Assembly (NCBI GenBank): GCA_963626805.1
Contig: CAVFXS010000018.1
Span: forward strand, 1 to 54,270
Source of the DNA: CAG-632 sp963626805
GTDB lineage: Bacteria > Bacillota > Clostridia > Lachnospirales > Lachnospiraceae
Direction: 5' to 3'
Length of the DNA: 54,270 nt
Shown here: piece after piece, positions 1 through 8,367 of the stretch
Layout: each line of letters opens with the position of its first letter
Position numbering within the stretch: position 1 is the first letter of the stretch
Program-made: the position numbers and the translations under genes
The notes under the pieces: generated by a model
Told to the model about the DNA's origin: nothing
The model's input: the letters and a program-made list of their open reading frames with translations, nothing else
The model's database searches: none

Positions 1-545
<545 letters not shown>

Positions 546-900
546 AGAAAGAGGAGGAAACGGACAGACAGAGCTGAAGGAATGACGAGCAGATGTATCT
601 GCGGAGTCATGGAAGCAGATCTGGCTGGGCACTTGCGAAGCAAGTGGCATCGAGTCGAAGCAGAGCGGAGACGAGAAGACCGGGTTTGATTAGAGAGTTA
701 AAATTTTTGTATGATGTTTTGAAGGTACATGAATCATGCACGAGCGATGAATGGCAGATATGAATGCCTGCATTCATATATCTGACAGGCAGAGCGAATA
801 TACGGCGAAGCCGGAACACCGAAATGGAGCGAAGCGGAATTGAGGTGGCATGGTGAGTGATATAAACTTCTTTCATAAATTGCGAGATATTACTCGTTTT
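546..900 (+). other. rRNA trailer and spacer, no gene seen
   Basis: No open frame with a credible ribosome binding site is present. No 5S rRNA is seen: the conserved GAACACGGAAGTTAAG-like block is missing. Several hairpins are visible. One is CACTTGC-GAA-GCAAGTG at 630-646. Another has arms of about 13 bp with a 2-base bulge at 755-784. The heptamer GCGAAGC recurs at about 635, 803 and 829, with the close variant TCGAAGC at about 655. This is probably the processed rRNA trailer, but its role is not established. Confidence 0.6.
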
Positions 901-903
901 TTG

Positions 904-912
904 TGGTATAAT
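904..912 (+). promoter_or_regulatory. Extended -10 promoter of tRNA-Trp
   Basis: TGG followed directly by TATAAT (907-912) forms an extended -10 element, placing the start about 8 bases before the tRNA. No good -35 box is seen at the usual distance, so the promoter would rest on the extended -10. Confidence 0.6.
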
Positions 913-920
913 ACCTTTAT

Positions 921-991
921 AGGGGATTGGTCAAATGGTATGATAGGGGTCTCCAAAACCTTTGGCGGGAGTTCGATTCTCTCATCCCCTG
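921..991 (+). tRNA. tRNA-Trp (CCA anticodon)
   Basis: The acceptor stem AGGGGAT (921-927) pairs with ATCCCCT (984-990) and G991 is the discriminator base. The anticodon loop reads CTCCAAA, giving anticodon CCA, and the T loop contains TTCGATT. CCA is not encoded in the DNA and must be added after transcription. It is flanked by its own promoter and terminator, so it is probably transcribed alone. Confidence 0.93.
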
Positions 992-997
992 CTAGAA

Positions 998-1035
998 AGC
1001 CTTGAAAACACTGAGTTTTCAAGGCTTTATTTTTG
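998..1035 (+). terminator. Terminator after tRNA-Trp
   Basis: AGCCTTGAAAAC (998-1009) and GTTTTCAAGGCT (1015-1026) form a 12-bp perfect stem with a 5-base loop, followed by a T-rich tract. Confidence 0.9.
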
Positions 1036-1242
1036 TTTTTGGGCAACGTTTGGGCAAACAAAATAGTTGGTGCCAGACCGTTATTTTTTGTGTATAATGA
1101 ACAAATATGTGCGATAGACCGAATTGAAGAACTTATGAAGACAACGATTCATTCTATGAATCCTACATCCAAGGTATGTCTTGAGCATCAAGGACGGAAT
1201 AGAAAGCACTCCGATAGCAGAGCGCTTTTTACTGTGTTAAGG

Positions 1243-1271
1243 TTGTCAAAGTGGCGGTTTTATATTATAGT
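1243..1271 (+). promoter_or_regulatory. Promoter of aroB
   Basis: TTGTCA (1243-1248) and TATAGT (1266-1271) are separated by 17 bases and lie about 50 bases before the aroB start. The rest of the 1037-1323 stretch shows no gene. An in-frame upward extension of the aroB frame exists but has no family support. Confidence 0.55.
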
Positions 1272-1323
1272 TGTAAAAGAATACGAAAAAGGGCGAAGTA
1301 ATACAGACAGAATGGAGGACACA

Positions 1324-2454
1324 ATGGAAACATTTCGCGTAGAACTGAAAAAAGTAGTAGATGACAGCTATGAAATTGAAATCGGATTTAAATTAGAAGA
1401 TCAGCTTATACAGGATATCCGGAACGGACTGGTAGGAACGATTCATAAATTTGCGGTAATCACTGACAGTACAGTGAAGCCTTTATATGGAAGAAGTATA
1501 TATCAAAAATTAACGGATGCAGGGTATCAGGCAGATCTGTTTGTGTTCCCGGCCGGAGAGACCAGCAAGACCCGGAAAACAAAGGAAGAGGTAGAAGATG
1601 CCATGCTTGCAAAGGGATACCGGAGAGATTGTTGCATTATTGCGGTTGGTGGTGGTGTGGTGACAGATCTTGCCGGATTTTTAGCAGGTACCTATGGCAG
1701 AGGTGTGCCATTTATTAATTATGCAACGACACTTCTGGCAGCGGCAGACGCATCAGTTGGTGGAAAGACTGCAGTAGACACACCGCTGGCAACAAATCTG
1801 ATTGGACTGTTTAATCAGCCGGAGAAGGTTTATCTGGATATTGCAACCTGGAAAACTCTTCCTGCCCGCCAGATGTCAAGTGGTATGGCGGAAACAATTA
1901 AGCATGCGATTCTGGCGGACCGGGAATTCTTTGAATATCTGGATGCACATATGGAGGAGATTCTGACATGTGAACAGACATCCTGTGAGCATATTGCGGA
2001 GGTGAACTGTCGCGTGAAGTATCAGGTAGTCATGAAGGATGAGAGAGAAAGTGGTTTAAGGGAGATCTTGAATCTGGGACATACCGTCGGAAGAGCGATT
2101 GAAACAGTCAGTGATTATCAGCTGCTACATGGTGAAGCGGTGTCTATCGGATTGGTGGCAGAGGCAGAGCTGGCACAGAAGCTGGGGTATGTGACAGAGG
2201 AAGAGAAGCAGGCGGTTGTGCGATTACTTAAGAAGGCGAAGCTGCCGATAGCAGTTCCGAATTATATTGACCGGGAGGCACTGGTTGAGAAATTATATAC
2301 CGATAAAAAAGTCCGGGATGGAAAACTGCGGTTTGTAATTCAGAAGGGCATCGGGGAGATCGTAGAGTTTGCACCGGGAGTGTTTGCAACTCCGATTGAA
2401 GAAGCTGTGGCAAGGGAAATCATCATGGAGCTTCCGGCACAGGATGCAGAGTAA
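1324..2454 (+). CDS. aroB: 3-dehydroquinate synthase
   Basis: Converts DAHP to 3-dehydroquinate, the second step of the shikimate pathway, in the cytoplasm using NAD and a divalent metal. The 376-residue protein has the family's usual length. It carries the NAD-binding AVGGGVVTDLAGF segment, the substrate-binding ADASVGGKTAVD block and the metal-site motifs with E in MAETIKHA and H in LNLGHTVGRA. I chose the ATG at 1324 because GGAGGA precedes it by a few bases and the family's N terminus matches. The open frame continues upward to 1033 without support. A histidine phosphatase follows 18 bases downstream. A degenerate second copy of the last 53 codons lies at 5033-5193, about 2.7 kb downstream. 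Confidence 0.95.
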   Translation: METFRVELKKVVDDSYEIEIGFKLEDQLIQDIRNGLVGTIHKFAVITDSTVKPLYGRSIYQKLTDAGYQADLFVFPAGETSKTRKTKEEVEDAMLAKGYRRDCCIIAVGGGVVTDLAGFLAGTYGRGVPFINYATTLLAAADASVGGKTAVDTPLATNLIGLFNQPEKVYLDIATWKTLPARQMSSGMAETIKHAILADREFFEYLDAHMEEILTCEQTSCEHIAEVNCRVKYQVVMKDERESGLREILNLGHTVGRAIETVSDYQLLHGEAVSIGLVAEAELAQKLGYVTEEEKQAVVRLLKKAKLPIAVPNYIDREALVEKLYTDKKVRDGKLRFVIQKGIGEIVEFAPGVFATPIEEAVAREIIMELPAQDAE

Positions 2455-2472
2455 GAAAAGGTAAAAACAGGT

Positions 2473-3012
2473 ATGGGACATTTTTATTTTACAAGACATG
2501 GTCAGACCATATGGAATGTGGAAAATAAAATCTGTGGGGCTACGGATATTGCACTGACGGAGCTGGGACACCGGCAGGCAATTCAGCTTGGAGAGCAGAT
2601 TGTGGAGCAGGGAGTCCATATTGACAGAATTCTGTATTCTCCGCTCATCCGGGCAGCCGAGACAGCCAGACATATTTCCGAGGTAACAGGGGTTCCGAGG
2701 CAGATGGAACCGCGACTGATCGAGCAGAGCTTCGGAAAATATGAGTCGACACCACGGAACGGAGAAGAATTTCGAAGGGCAAAGATGAATTTCATATCCG
2801 GGTATGAGGATGGTGAAACCATGCTGCATCTGTGCCAGAGGATTTATAATCTGCTGGATGACATTAAGGAAGAATCCGATGAAACCTGCTATCTGCTGGT
2901 TGCACATAACGGGATTTCCAGAGCGGTGCAGTCATACTTTACGGATATGACGAATGAGGAGTTTGCAGCATTTGGAATTAAGAACTGTGAGCTTGTCCGA
3001 TATGAGTTCTGA
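2473..3012 (+). CDS. Histidine phosphatase family protein (phosphoglycerate-mutase-like)
   Basis: A 179-residue cytosolic phosphatase of the histidine phosphatase superfamily. The RHG motif (residues 8-10) supplies the phospho-accepting histidine and VAHNG near residue 143 the second catalytic histidine. Between them lie the ALTELGHRQA and SPLIRAAETA segments typical of the family. The substrate cannot be read from sequence. Small members include alpha-ribazole phosphatases, but no cobalamin genes are adjacent. The gene is 18 bases behind aroB and probably shares its transcript. Its ribosome binding site is weak, and a terminator follows. Confidence 0.85.
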   Translation: MGHFYFTRHGQTIWNVENKICGATDIALTELGHRQAIQLGEQIVEQGVHIDRILYSPLIRAAETARHISEVTGVPRQMEPRLIEQSFGKYESTPRNGEEFRRAKMNFISGYEDGETMLHLCQRIYNLLDDIKEESDETCYLLVAHNGISRAVQSYFTDMTNEEFAAFGIKNCELVRYEF

Positions 3013-3062
3013 TGCGGATACAGGAAGATAAAATGCCAATCGAATAAGGGAAAACGGGGACA

Positions 3063-3112
3063 AAAAATCAGGATATTGTATACAATGTATAGTATCTTGA
3101 TTTTTTTGTGAT
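3063..3112 (+). terminator. Terminator after the phosphatase gene
   Basis: AAATCAGGATA pairs with TATCTTGATTT (one G-T pair) across a loop, followed by a T run. It closes the aroB-phosphatase unit. Confidence 0.75.
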
Positions 3113-3161
3113 TTTATTGTAAAATATTACCAAAACAATGAGGGGAATTTGTGAAAAAGTC

Positions 3162-3189
3162 TTAACATCTGATAAGGCAGTGATATAAT
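3162..3189 (+). promoter_or_regulatory. Promoter of the chemotaxis receptor
   Basis: TTAACA (3162-3167) and an extended -10, TGATATAAT (3181-3189), are separated by 16 bases. Transcription would start near 3196. That is too close to the ATG at 3202 for it to be used and supports the start at 3223. Confidence 0.6.
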
Positions 3190-3222
3190 TTCTCAAAATC
3201 AATGAGGTCAGGGGGACATTCT

Positions 3223-4965
3223 ATGATGAATCAGGATGAATTAACAGATGAGTTACAGCAGAGAGTTCAGACGAGGATTAATTTTTTCCACTCGTTACGG
3301 AGCAGAATCTTTGTCATGATTGTAGTGACAGTGCTGGTGTGTGCTTTGGCGGTATTTTTTACAATTCGGCCATTGATTACAAAGAGCTTCTCAGCAATGC
3401 AGAGCAGTTACATGGGGGATATAGCAACCGCATATGGAAGAATGCTGGCGGAATATGTGAACCGGGATGGACTGGATGCTGTATCGACACCAGAGGTGCA
3501 GGAGCTTCTAAAAGAGATCAACATTAATGGCAAAGAGAGTAGCTATGCATACGTAGTAGATCTGGACGGAACGATGCTATATCATCCAACCGCAGAGAAG
3601 ATTGGAGTTTCTGTGGAGAATTCCGTAGTAAAACAGATTTTGGCAGAGATTAAAGAGGGAAAACCGCAGCAGACGGCAGTCTATGAGTATGATTTCCGTG
3701 GAGCAATTAAATACGCCGGCGTTTATCCGGATGAGGCACATGGCTTTCTGTTGATCATATCAGCCGATAAGGCGGAGATTACATCGGATATACAGAGCAT
3801 TTTGCTAAAGACATTGATCAGTACATTGATCGCATTTATAGTCTGCGTTGTAATCGCAATCTTCTGTTCTGCAATCATTACAAAGCCGATCAAGGAGATG
3901 GCAGAGATTACAGACCGCTTCTCAACTCTGGATCTGCGGGATGATGAACGACGGGAACAGATCGGACAGCGCCGGGATGAAGTGGGACTTTTAAGCCGAT
4001 CGATCGGTGGTGTCAGAGACCAGTTTAATGCAATTGTAACAGAGATTAAGACACAGAGTAATAATATTCATACGACAGCGGCTGCTTTGGATGAACATGC
4101 CAAAGAGACACTGAATAATATGGAGCAGGTAGAACGGGCGGTATATGAGATCGCAGAAAGTGCCGGCTCACAGGCAGAGGATACCCAGAAGGCGACTGAG
4201 AATGTGATCCGGATGGGTAACATGGTAGAGGAGACCAACCAGGATGTTGAGAATCTGTACCTATATGCGAACTCTATGAAGCAGTCCGGGGATGATGCTT
4301 CCAGAACCTTAGCGGATCTGGAGGAGATCAACTATAAGGCGAAGGAGTCGATTGATTTGATCTATCAGCAGACAAATACGACTAATGAGTCTGCCATGAA
4401 GATTCGTGAGGCAACAGAGCTGATCACTTTTATTGCGGAGCAGACGAATCTTCTGTCACTGAATGCATCGATTGAGGCAGCCAGAGCCGGAGAACAGGGC
4501 CGGGGGTTTGCCGTTGTTGCATCCCAGATTCAGAAACTTGCAGAGCAGTCCAACGATTCTGCCAGACAGATCGGTGAGATCATTACATTACTGATTTCCG
4601 ATTCCGGTAAGGCGGTAGATACCATGAATGAGGTTATGGATATCATGGAGGTTCAGAATAAGAATATCCAGCAGATGGGACAGCAGTTTGAACAGTTATT
4701 TGCGGCAATCGATAAGTCGAACCGGGGTGTCGGAAATATCGCAGACCGGACGAAGAGTCTGGATGAGGCGAGAGTCAATGTAGTTGATATCGTACAGAAT
4801 CTGACCGCAATTGCAGAAGAAAATGCAGCCGGTACACAGGAAACGTCAGCTTCTGTAACTGAGGTAAGTGATATTGTTTCGCAGATTTCCGAGAACGTAA
4901 ATCAGTTACGCCAGATCGCAGAGAAACTGGAACACCGGATGGAGATTTTCCAGTTGGATGAATAA
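3223..4965 (+). CDS. Methyl-accepting chemotaxis protein
   Basis: A 580-residue transmembrane chemoreceptor. Transmembrane helix 1 is at about 29-48, followed by an extracytoplasmic sensor of about 145 residues that looks like a single Cache domain (YVVDLDGTMLYHP). Helix 2 is at about 195-218. A HAMP domain follows, then a long coiled-coil signalling domain whose hairpin tip reads EQTNLLSLNASIEAARAGEQ near 406. The tip binds CheA and CheW. The ligand is unknown. The ATG at 3223 has AGGGGG eight bases upstream, and an ATG at 3226 is also possible. No other chemotaxis gene is nearby, so this is an orphan receptor. Confidence 0.93.
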   Translation: MMNQDELTDELQQRVQTRINFFHSLRSRIFVMIVVTVLVCALAVFFTIRPLITKSFSAMQSSYMGDIATAYGRMLAEYVNRDGLDAVSTPEVQELLKEININGKESSYAYVVDLDGTMLYHPTAEKIGVSVENSVVKQILAEIKEGKPQQTAVYEYDFRGAIKYAGVYPDEAHGFLLIISADKAEITSDIQSILLKTLISTLIAFIVCVVIAIFCSAIITKPIKEMAEITDRFSTLDLRDDERREQIGQRRDEVGLLSRSIGGVRDQFNAIVTEIKTQSNNIHTTAAALDEHAKETLNNMEQVERAVYEIAESAGSQAEDTQKATENVIRMGNMVEETNQDVENLYLYANSMKQSGDDASRTLADLEEINYKAKESIDLIYQQTNTTNESAMKIREATELITFIAEQTNLLSLNASIEAARAGEQGRGFAVVASQIQKLAEQSNDSARQIGEIITLLISDSGKAVDTMNEVMDIMEVQNKNIQQMGQQFEQLFAAIDKSNRGVGNIADRTKSLDEARVNVVDIVQNLTAIAEENAAGTQETSASVTEVSDIVSQISENVNQLRQIAEKLEHRMEIFQLDE

Positions 4966-5032
4966 GAAAATACATACCAAACAGATAAACTGCGAAAACT
5001 CAAGAAACAATAGCATCTTGACAAATACAAGA

Positions 5033-5193
5033 TATATACCGATAAGAAAGTCAGGGATGGAAAACTGCGGTTTGTGATTCAGAAGGACATCGGGGGAATC
5101 GTAGAGTTTGCCTCGGGAGTGTTTTCGACTCCGATTGAAGAGGTTGTGGCAAGGGAGATCATCATGGAGTTTCTGGCACAGGATGCAGAGTAA
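5033..5193 (+). pseudogene. Degenerate copy of the aroB 3' end
   Basis: This stretch aligns without gaps to 2294-2454 of aroB, at a constant offset of 2739. By hand I count about 15 base differences over 161, roughly 91 percent identity. The frame is kept and translates to the last 53 residues of AroB with about seven substitutions, ending at the matching TAA. There is no start codon or 5' part, so it cannot make AroB. A TTGACA at 5018 with a possible GATAAG -10 at 5041 could serve the downstream helicase from inside this remnant. Confidence 0.9.
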
Positions 5194-5217
5194 AAGAAAG
5201 TAGAGTTACAAGGTAAT

Positions 5218-7935
5218 ATGAGAAGTATGAATTACAATGGGATTTTAAAGTTTAAGGGAACATGGCGAAGTTATCAGGCAAGGGTTTTAGAAAATGCAGA
5301 TAGGTACATGTCAGATGGAAAAATCCATATTGTTGCGGCACCGGGTTCCGGAAAAACAACATTGGGAATTGAATTGATTCGTAGAATGGGTGGAAAAGCA
5401 CTGATATTAGCACCTTCCATTACGATCCGGGAGCAGTGGGTTGCCAGAATTGAGGAGGCATTTTTGTGTGATGGTGTGCAGGGGGAAGATTATCTTTCAC
5501 AGAATTTAAAACAACCAAAGGCAATTACGGTGGCAACTTATCAGGCATTGCACAGTGCTATGACCAGATTTCAGGAAACGCAGGAAAATGTGGAAACGGA
5601 GAGCGGCATGGGCACAGATGAGTGCTTATCGGAAACAGAGACAGAAGAGGTAGATTACAGTGGTTTTGATCTGGTTGGAGCGATGAAAGAGGCTGGAATC
5701 GAAGTGCTCTGTCTGGATGAATGTCATCATTTGCGGAGTGAGTGGTGGAAAGCATTAGAAGAATTCAAAAAACAGGTGGATAACCTAAAAATTATAGCAT
5801 TGACAGCGACACCGCCGTATGATTCCACACCGGCTATGTGGACGCGGTATATGAATATGTGTGGAGAAATCGATGAGGAGATTACGATACCGGAGCTTGT
5901 AAAAGAGGGAAGTCTTTGCCCGCATCAGGATTATGTTTATTTCAACTATCCGACAAAAGAGGAAGAGCAGAAAGTTAGACGTTTTGAAGATCGTAGTAAA
6001 GCAATGACAGAAAAACTTATGCAGGACTCACATTTTTTTGCATATGTGAGAAGTTATAAAGGGCTGAGTGGACAACTTTCGGATGATAGATTGCTGGATA
6101 ACCCGGCATATTTGTCAGCATTGTTGATTTATTTGCAGAGCAAAAATGTTACAATTCCGTTCAGACTACAGAGACTGCTTGGAACTCACAAATTACCTTC
6201 CATGAATGTGCAGTGGATGGAGCGTCTGTTACAGGGATTTTTGTATGATGATGTAGATTCTTATCTATGTGAAAAGACATATCGTGAATGGCTAATAGCG
6301 GATTTAAAATCCTGTGGTCTGATAGAAAAGAAAAAAGTTGTTCTGACCAAAAGTGCGGCAGTGGAAAAAATGCTCACAAATTCTCTCGGAAAATGTAACA
6401 GCATCCGTGATATTGTATTTCATGAGCATGAGTCATCCGGTCAGAATTTAAGACTGCTTGTTTTGACAGATTACATCCGGAAAGAATATGAAAAAGCGAT
6501 CGGAAATACAGAATATGATGTAAACGCGCTTGGAGTGCTTCCTTTTTTTGAAATGCTTCGCCGCGAAAATGAAAAGAAAAACAAACAAATTCGTTTTGGA
6601 GTGCTTTGTGGAACCATCGTGATCATTCCGGCAGAGGCAAAAGAGGCGTTAGAGCAGGAAATAGGAACAAGTGGGAAAGTTATATTTGACAGAATTGGAA
6701 ATCTTTCTGAAACCGATTATCTCAAGGTGGCGGCTGTTGGAAATGCACATTTTTTGACAGGAGCGGTAACCAACGTCTTTTCAAAAGGTTATATGCAGGT
6801 GTTGATTGGGACAAAATCGTTGTTGGGAGAGGGATGGGATTCGCCTTGTATCAATTCCCTAATTCTTGCAAGTTTTGTAGGTTCGTTTATGTTAAGCAAT
6901 CAGATGCGTGGACGCGCCATCCGTGTCTTTAAAGAACAGCCGGATAAAACAAGTAATATCTGGCATTTAGTCTGTCTGAGACCATGGAGTGAAGTGCTGA
7001 AAACAGATGACAATCAGATCAGTGAAGATTATAGCATGCTGAAACGAAGAATGGAGCATTTTCTTGGTTTGCATTACACAGAAAATACCATTGAAAACGG
7101 AATGACTCGACTGTCAATTATTAAAGCTCCGTTTAATGAGACCAATATTAATAAAATAAATAAGCAAATGCTGAGAATGTCGGGGCAGCGTGATATGTTA
7201 AAGGAGCGTTGGGACCGTGCACTCGCGATTTATGACAAGATGGATATTGTAGATGAGACAGAGGTGAAAGATAAATTTGTGACGAGTGTTGTTTTCTGGG
7301 ATGCAATTCTCACAACTATTTTGTCAGTCATTTTGTGTCTGATCGGAACGAGTGGGGCTGCCCTTGTGGCAATAGCTTCCCAAAATGAAGTTTTAGCCGG
7401 AATTTGTTACTTTCCGATTGTGGTTGGACTGGCCGGAGTTATGTTGCGTTTTCCAAAAGTATTTATGCTGTGGAGTCCGTTAAAAAGATTGAGGGCATTT
7501 GGCAATGGAATTCGCAAAGCATTAGAGGAGCAACAGCTCTTGGAAGAAATACATTGCAAGGTAGTGGCAGAATCGGCGGGGCCAGATAAGCATATTATAT
7601 ATTTGTCAGGTGGAAGCGGCAGGGATAAAGCCTTGTTTGCACAGTGTGTCAATGAATTTTTTGATGAGATTGATAACCAGCGTTACATACTTGTAAAAAG
7701 TAAGGGGTATAAAGGAATGAACGGTTTCTATGCCATTCCAAATTGTTTTTCCCAAAAGAAGGAGGATGCGGAGCGTTTCACAAAAACTATGCATCCGTAT
7801 ATTGGGAATTATAACTGCGTATATACAAGAAATGAAAAGGGAAGGGAACTTCTGTTGGAGGGCAGGATAAAGGCTCTTGCTAATCGGGAGGAACGGTATA
7901 TATCCCACAAAAAAGTAAAAGGAGCATTGGAGTAA
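5218..7935 (+). CDS. DEAD/DEAH-type superfamily 2 helicase with C-terminal membrane segments
   Basis: A 905-residue superfamily 2 helicase-like ATPase. The Walker A motif GSGKTT is at 43-48, DECH (motif II) at 167-170 and TAT (motif III) at 196-198. GEGWDS (near 537) and QMRGRAIR (562-569) represent motifs V and VI of the second RecA-like domain. Two hydrophobic segments at about 696-715 and 722-745 look like membrane helices, followed by a cytosolic-looking tail of about 155 residues. Membrane anchoring is unusual for this family. The family lies near type III restriction and defence helicases, but no nuclease or methylase partner is adjacent. It follows the aroB remnant directly. Ribosome binding is weak (AAGG), so ATG 5227 is an alternative start. 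Confidence 0.85.
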   Translation: MRSMNYNGILKFKGTWRSYQARVLENADRYMSDGKIHIVAAPGSGKTTLGIELIRRMGGKALILAPSITIREQWVARIEEAFLCDGVQGEDYLSQNLKQPKAITVATYQALHSAMTRFQETQENVETESGMGTDECLSETETEEVDYSGFDLVGAMKEAGIEVLCLDECHHLRSEWWKALEEFKKQVDNLKIIALTATPPYDSTPAMWTRYMNMCGEIDEEITIPELVKEGSLCPHQDYVYFNYPTKEEEQKVRRFEDRSKAMTEKLMQDSHFFAYVRSYKGLSGQLSDDRLLDNPAYLSALLIYLQSKNVTIPFRLQRLLGTHKLPSMNVQWMERLLQGFLYDDVDSYLCEKTYREWLIADLKSCGLIEKKKVVLTKSAAVEKMLTNSLGKCNSIRDIVFHEHESSGQNLRLLVLTDYIRKEYEKAIGNTEYDVNALGVLPFFEMLRRENEKKNKQIRFGVLCGTIVIIPAEAKEALEQEIGTSGKVIFDRIGNLSETDYLKVAAVGNAHFLTGAVTNVFSKGYMQVLIGTKSLLGEGWDSPCINSLILASFVGSFMLSNQMRGRAIRVFKEQPDKTSNIWHLVCLRPWSEVLKTDDNQISEDYSMLKRRMEHFLGLHYTENTIENGMTRLSIIKAPFNETNINKINKQMLRMSGQRDMLKERWDRALAIYDKMDIVDETEVKDKFVTSVVFWDAILTTILSVILCLIGTSGAALVAIASQNEVLAGICYFPIVVGLAGVMLRFPKVFMLWSPLKRLRAFGNGIRKALEEQQLLEEIHCKVVAESAGPDKHIIYLSGGSGRDKALFAQCVNEFFDEIDNQRYILVKSKGYKGMNGFYAIPNCFSQKKEDAERFTKTMHPYIGNYNCVYTRNEKGRELLLEGRIKALANREERYISHKKVKGALE

Positions 7936-7959
7936 AGATAAAAAATCAAGGATAAAGAA

Positions 7960-7988
7960 TTGACAGCTCTCTGATTTTATGCTAAGTT
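7960..7988 (+). promoter_or_regulatory. Promoter of the leuA T-box transcript
   Basis: TTGACA (7960-7965) is followed after 17 bases by TAAGTT (7983-7988), preceded by TGC as an extended -10. The -35 region overlaps one arm of a 13-bp inverted repeat whose other arm lies at 8035-8047. Confidence 0.55.
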
Positions 7989-7994
7989 AAATCT

Positions 7995-8312
7995 ATAAAT
8001 GCAAGGACAAGGAATAGTAGGACTTAGGAAGGATTCAGAGAGCTGTCGGTTGGTGTGAGACAGTTGTGGAATAAGTTTGAACTGGCCTTTGAGCAGCGGG
8101 CTGAAGGATAGATTCAGAAGTAGGCTTTGCCGGTGACTGACCGTTATTGCAGTAGGATATAAGACCGGGTGATCGAAATCCAGCAGCAGGATCACCAGTA
8201 AGTTTCAGGTTCGTATCTGTGAGAGTGCATACAGAAGTATGAATTAGAGTGGTACCGCGTAAGTTCCTTACGTCTCTAACGGAGAGATGTCAGGGGCTTT
8301 TTCTTTTGCAGG
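7995..8312 (+). promoter_or_regulatory. T-box riboswitch, leucine specifier (CUG)
   Basis: A tRNA-sensing leader ahead of leuA. Stem I features include AGAGAGCTGTC and GGTTGGTG. The specifier loop reads GAA-CTG-G, with CTG at 8082-8084, a leucine codon that fits the gene it controls. The antiterminator T-box AGAGTGGTACCGCG is at 8246-8259. The competing terminator, ACGTCTCT pairing with AGAGATGT, lies at about 8270-8290 and is followed by GGGGCTTTTTC. Uncharged leucyl-tRNA should stabilise the antiterminator and switch leuA on. Confidence 0.93.
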
Positions 8313-8367
8313 AAAGCATGCGGGACTGACTTTTCACATAGGATACGGTAGATAGGAGGTTAAAGAA

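Noticed and set aside
1033..1323. In-frame upward extension of aroB by 97 codons
   Set aside because: It crosses the terminator region and the aroB promoter and has no similarity to AroB N termini.
2473..3012. Phosphatase as an alpha-ribazole phosphatase (cobC) linked to the cobalamin genes
   Set aside because: The family motif is general and the cobalamin genes are 46 kb away, so no specific substrate can be claimed.
5218..7935. Helicase as the restriction subunit of a type III restriction-modification system
   Set aside because: No methyltransferase gene is adjacent and no nuclease motif is visible. The membrane helices do not fit.
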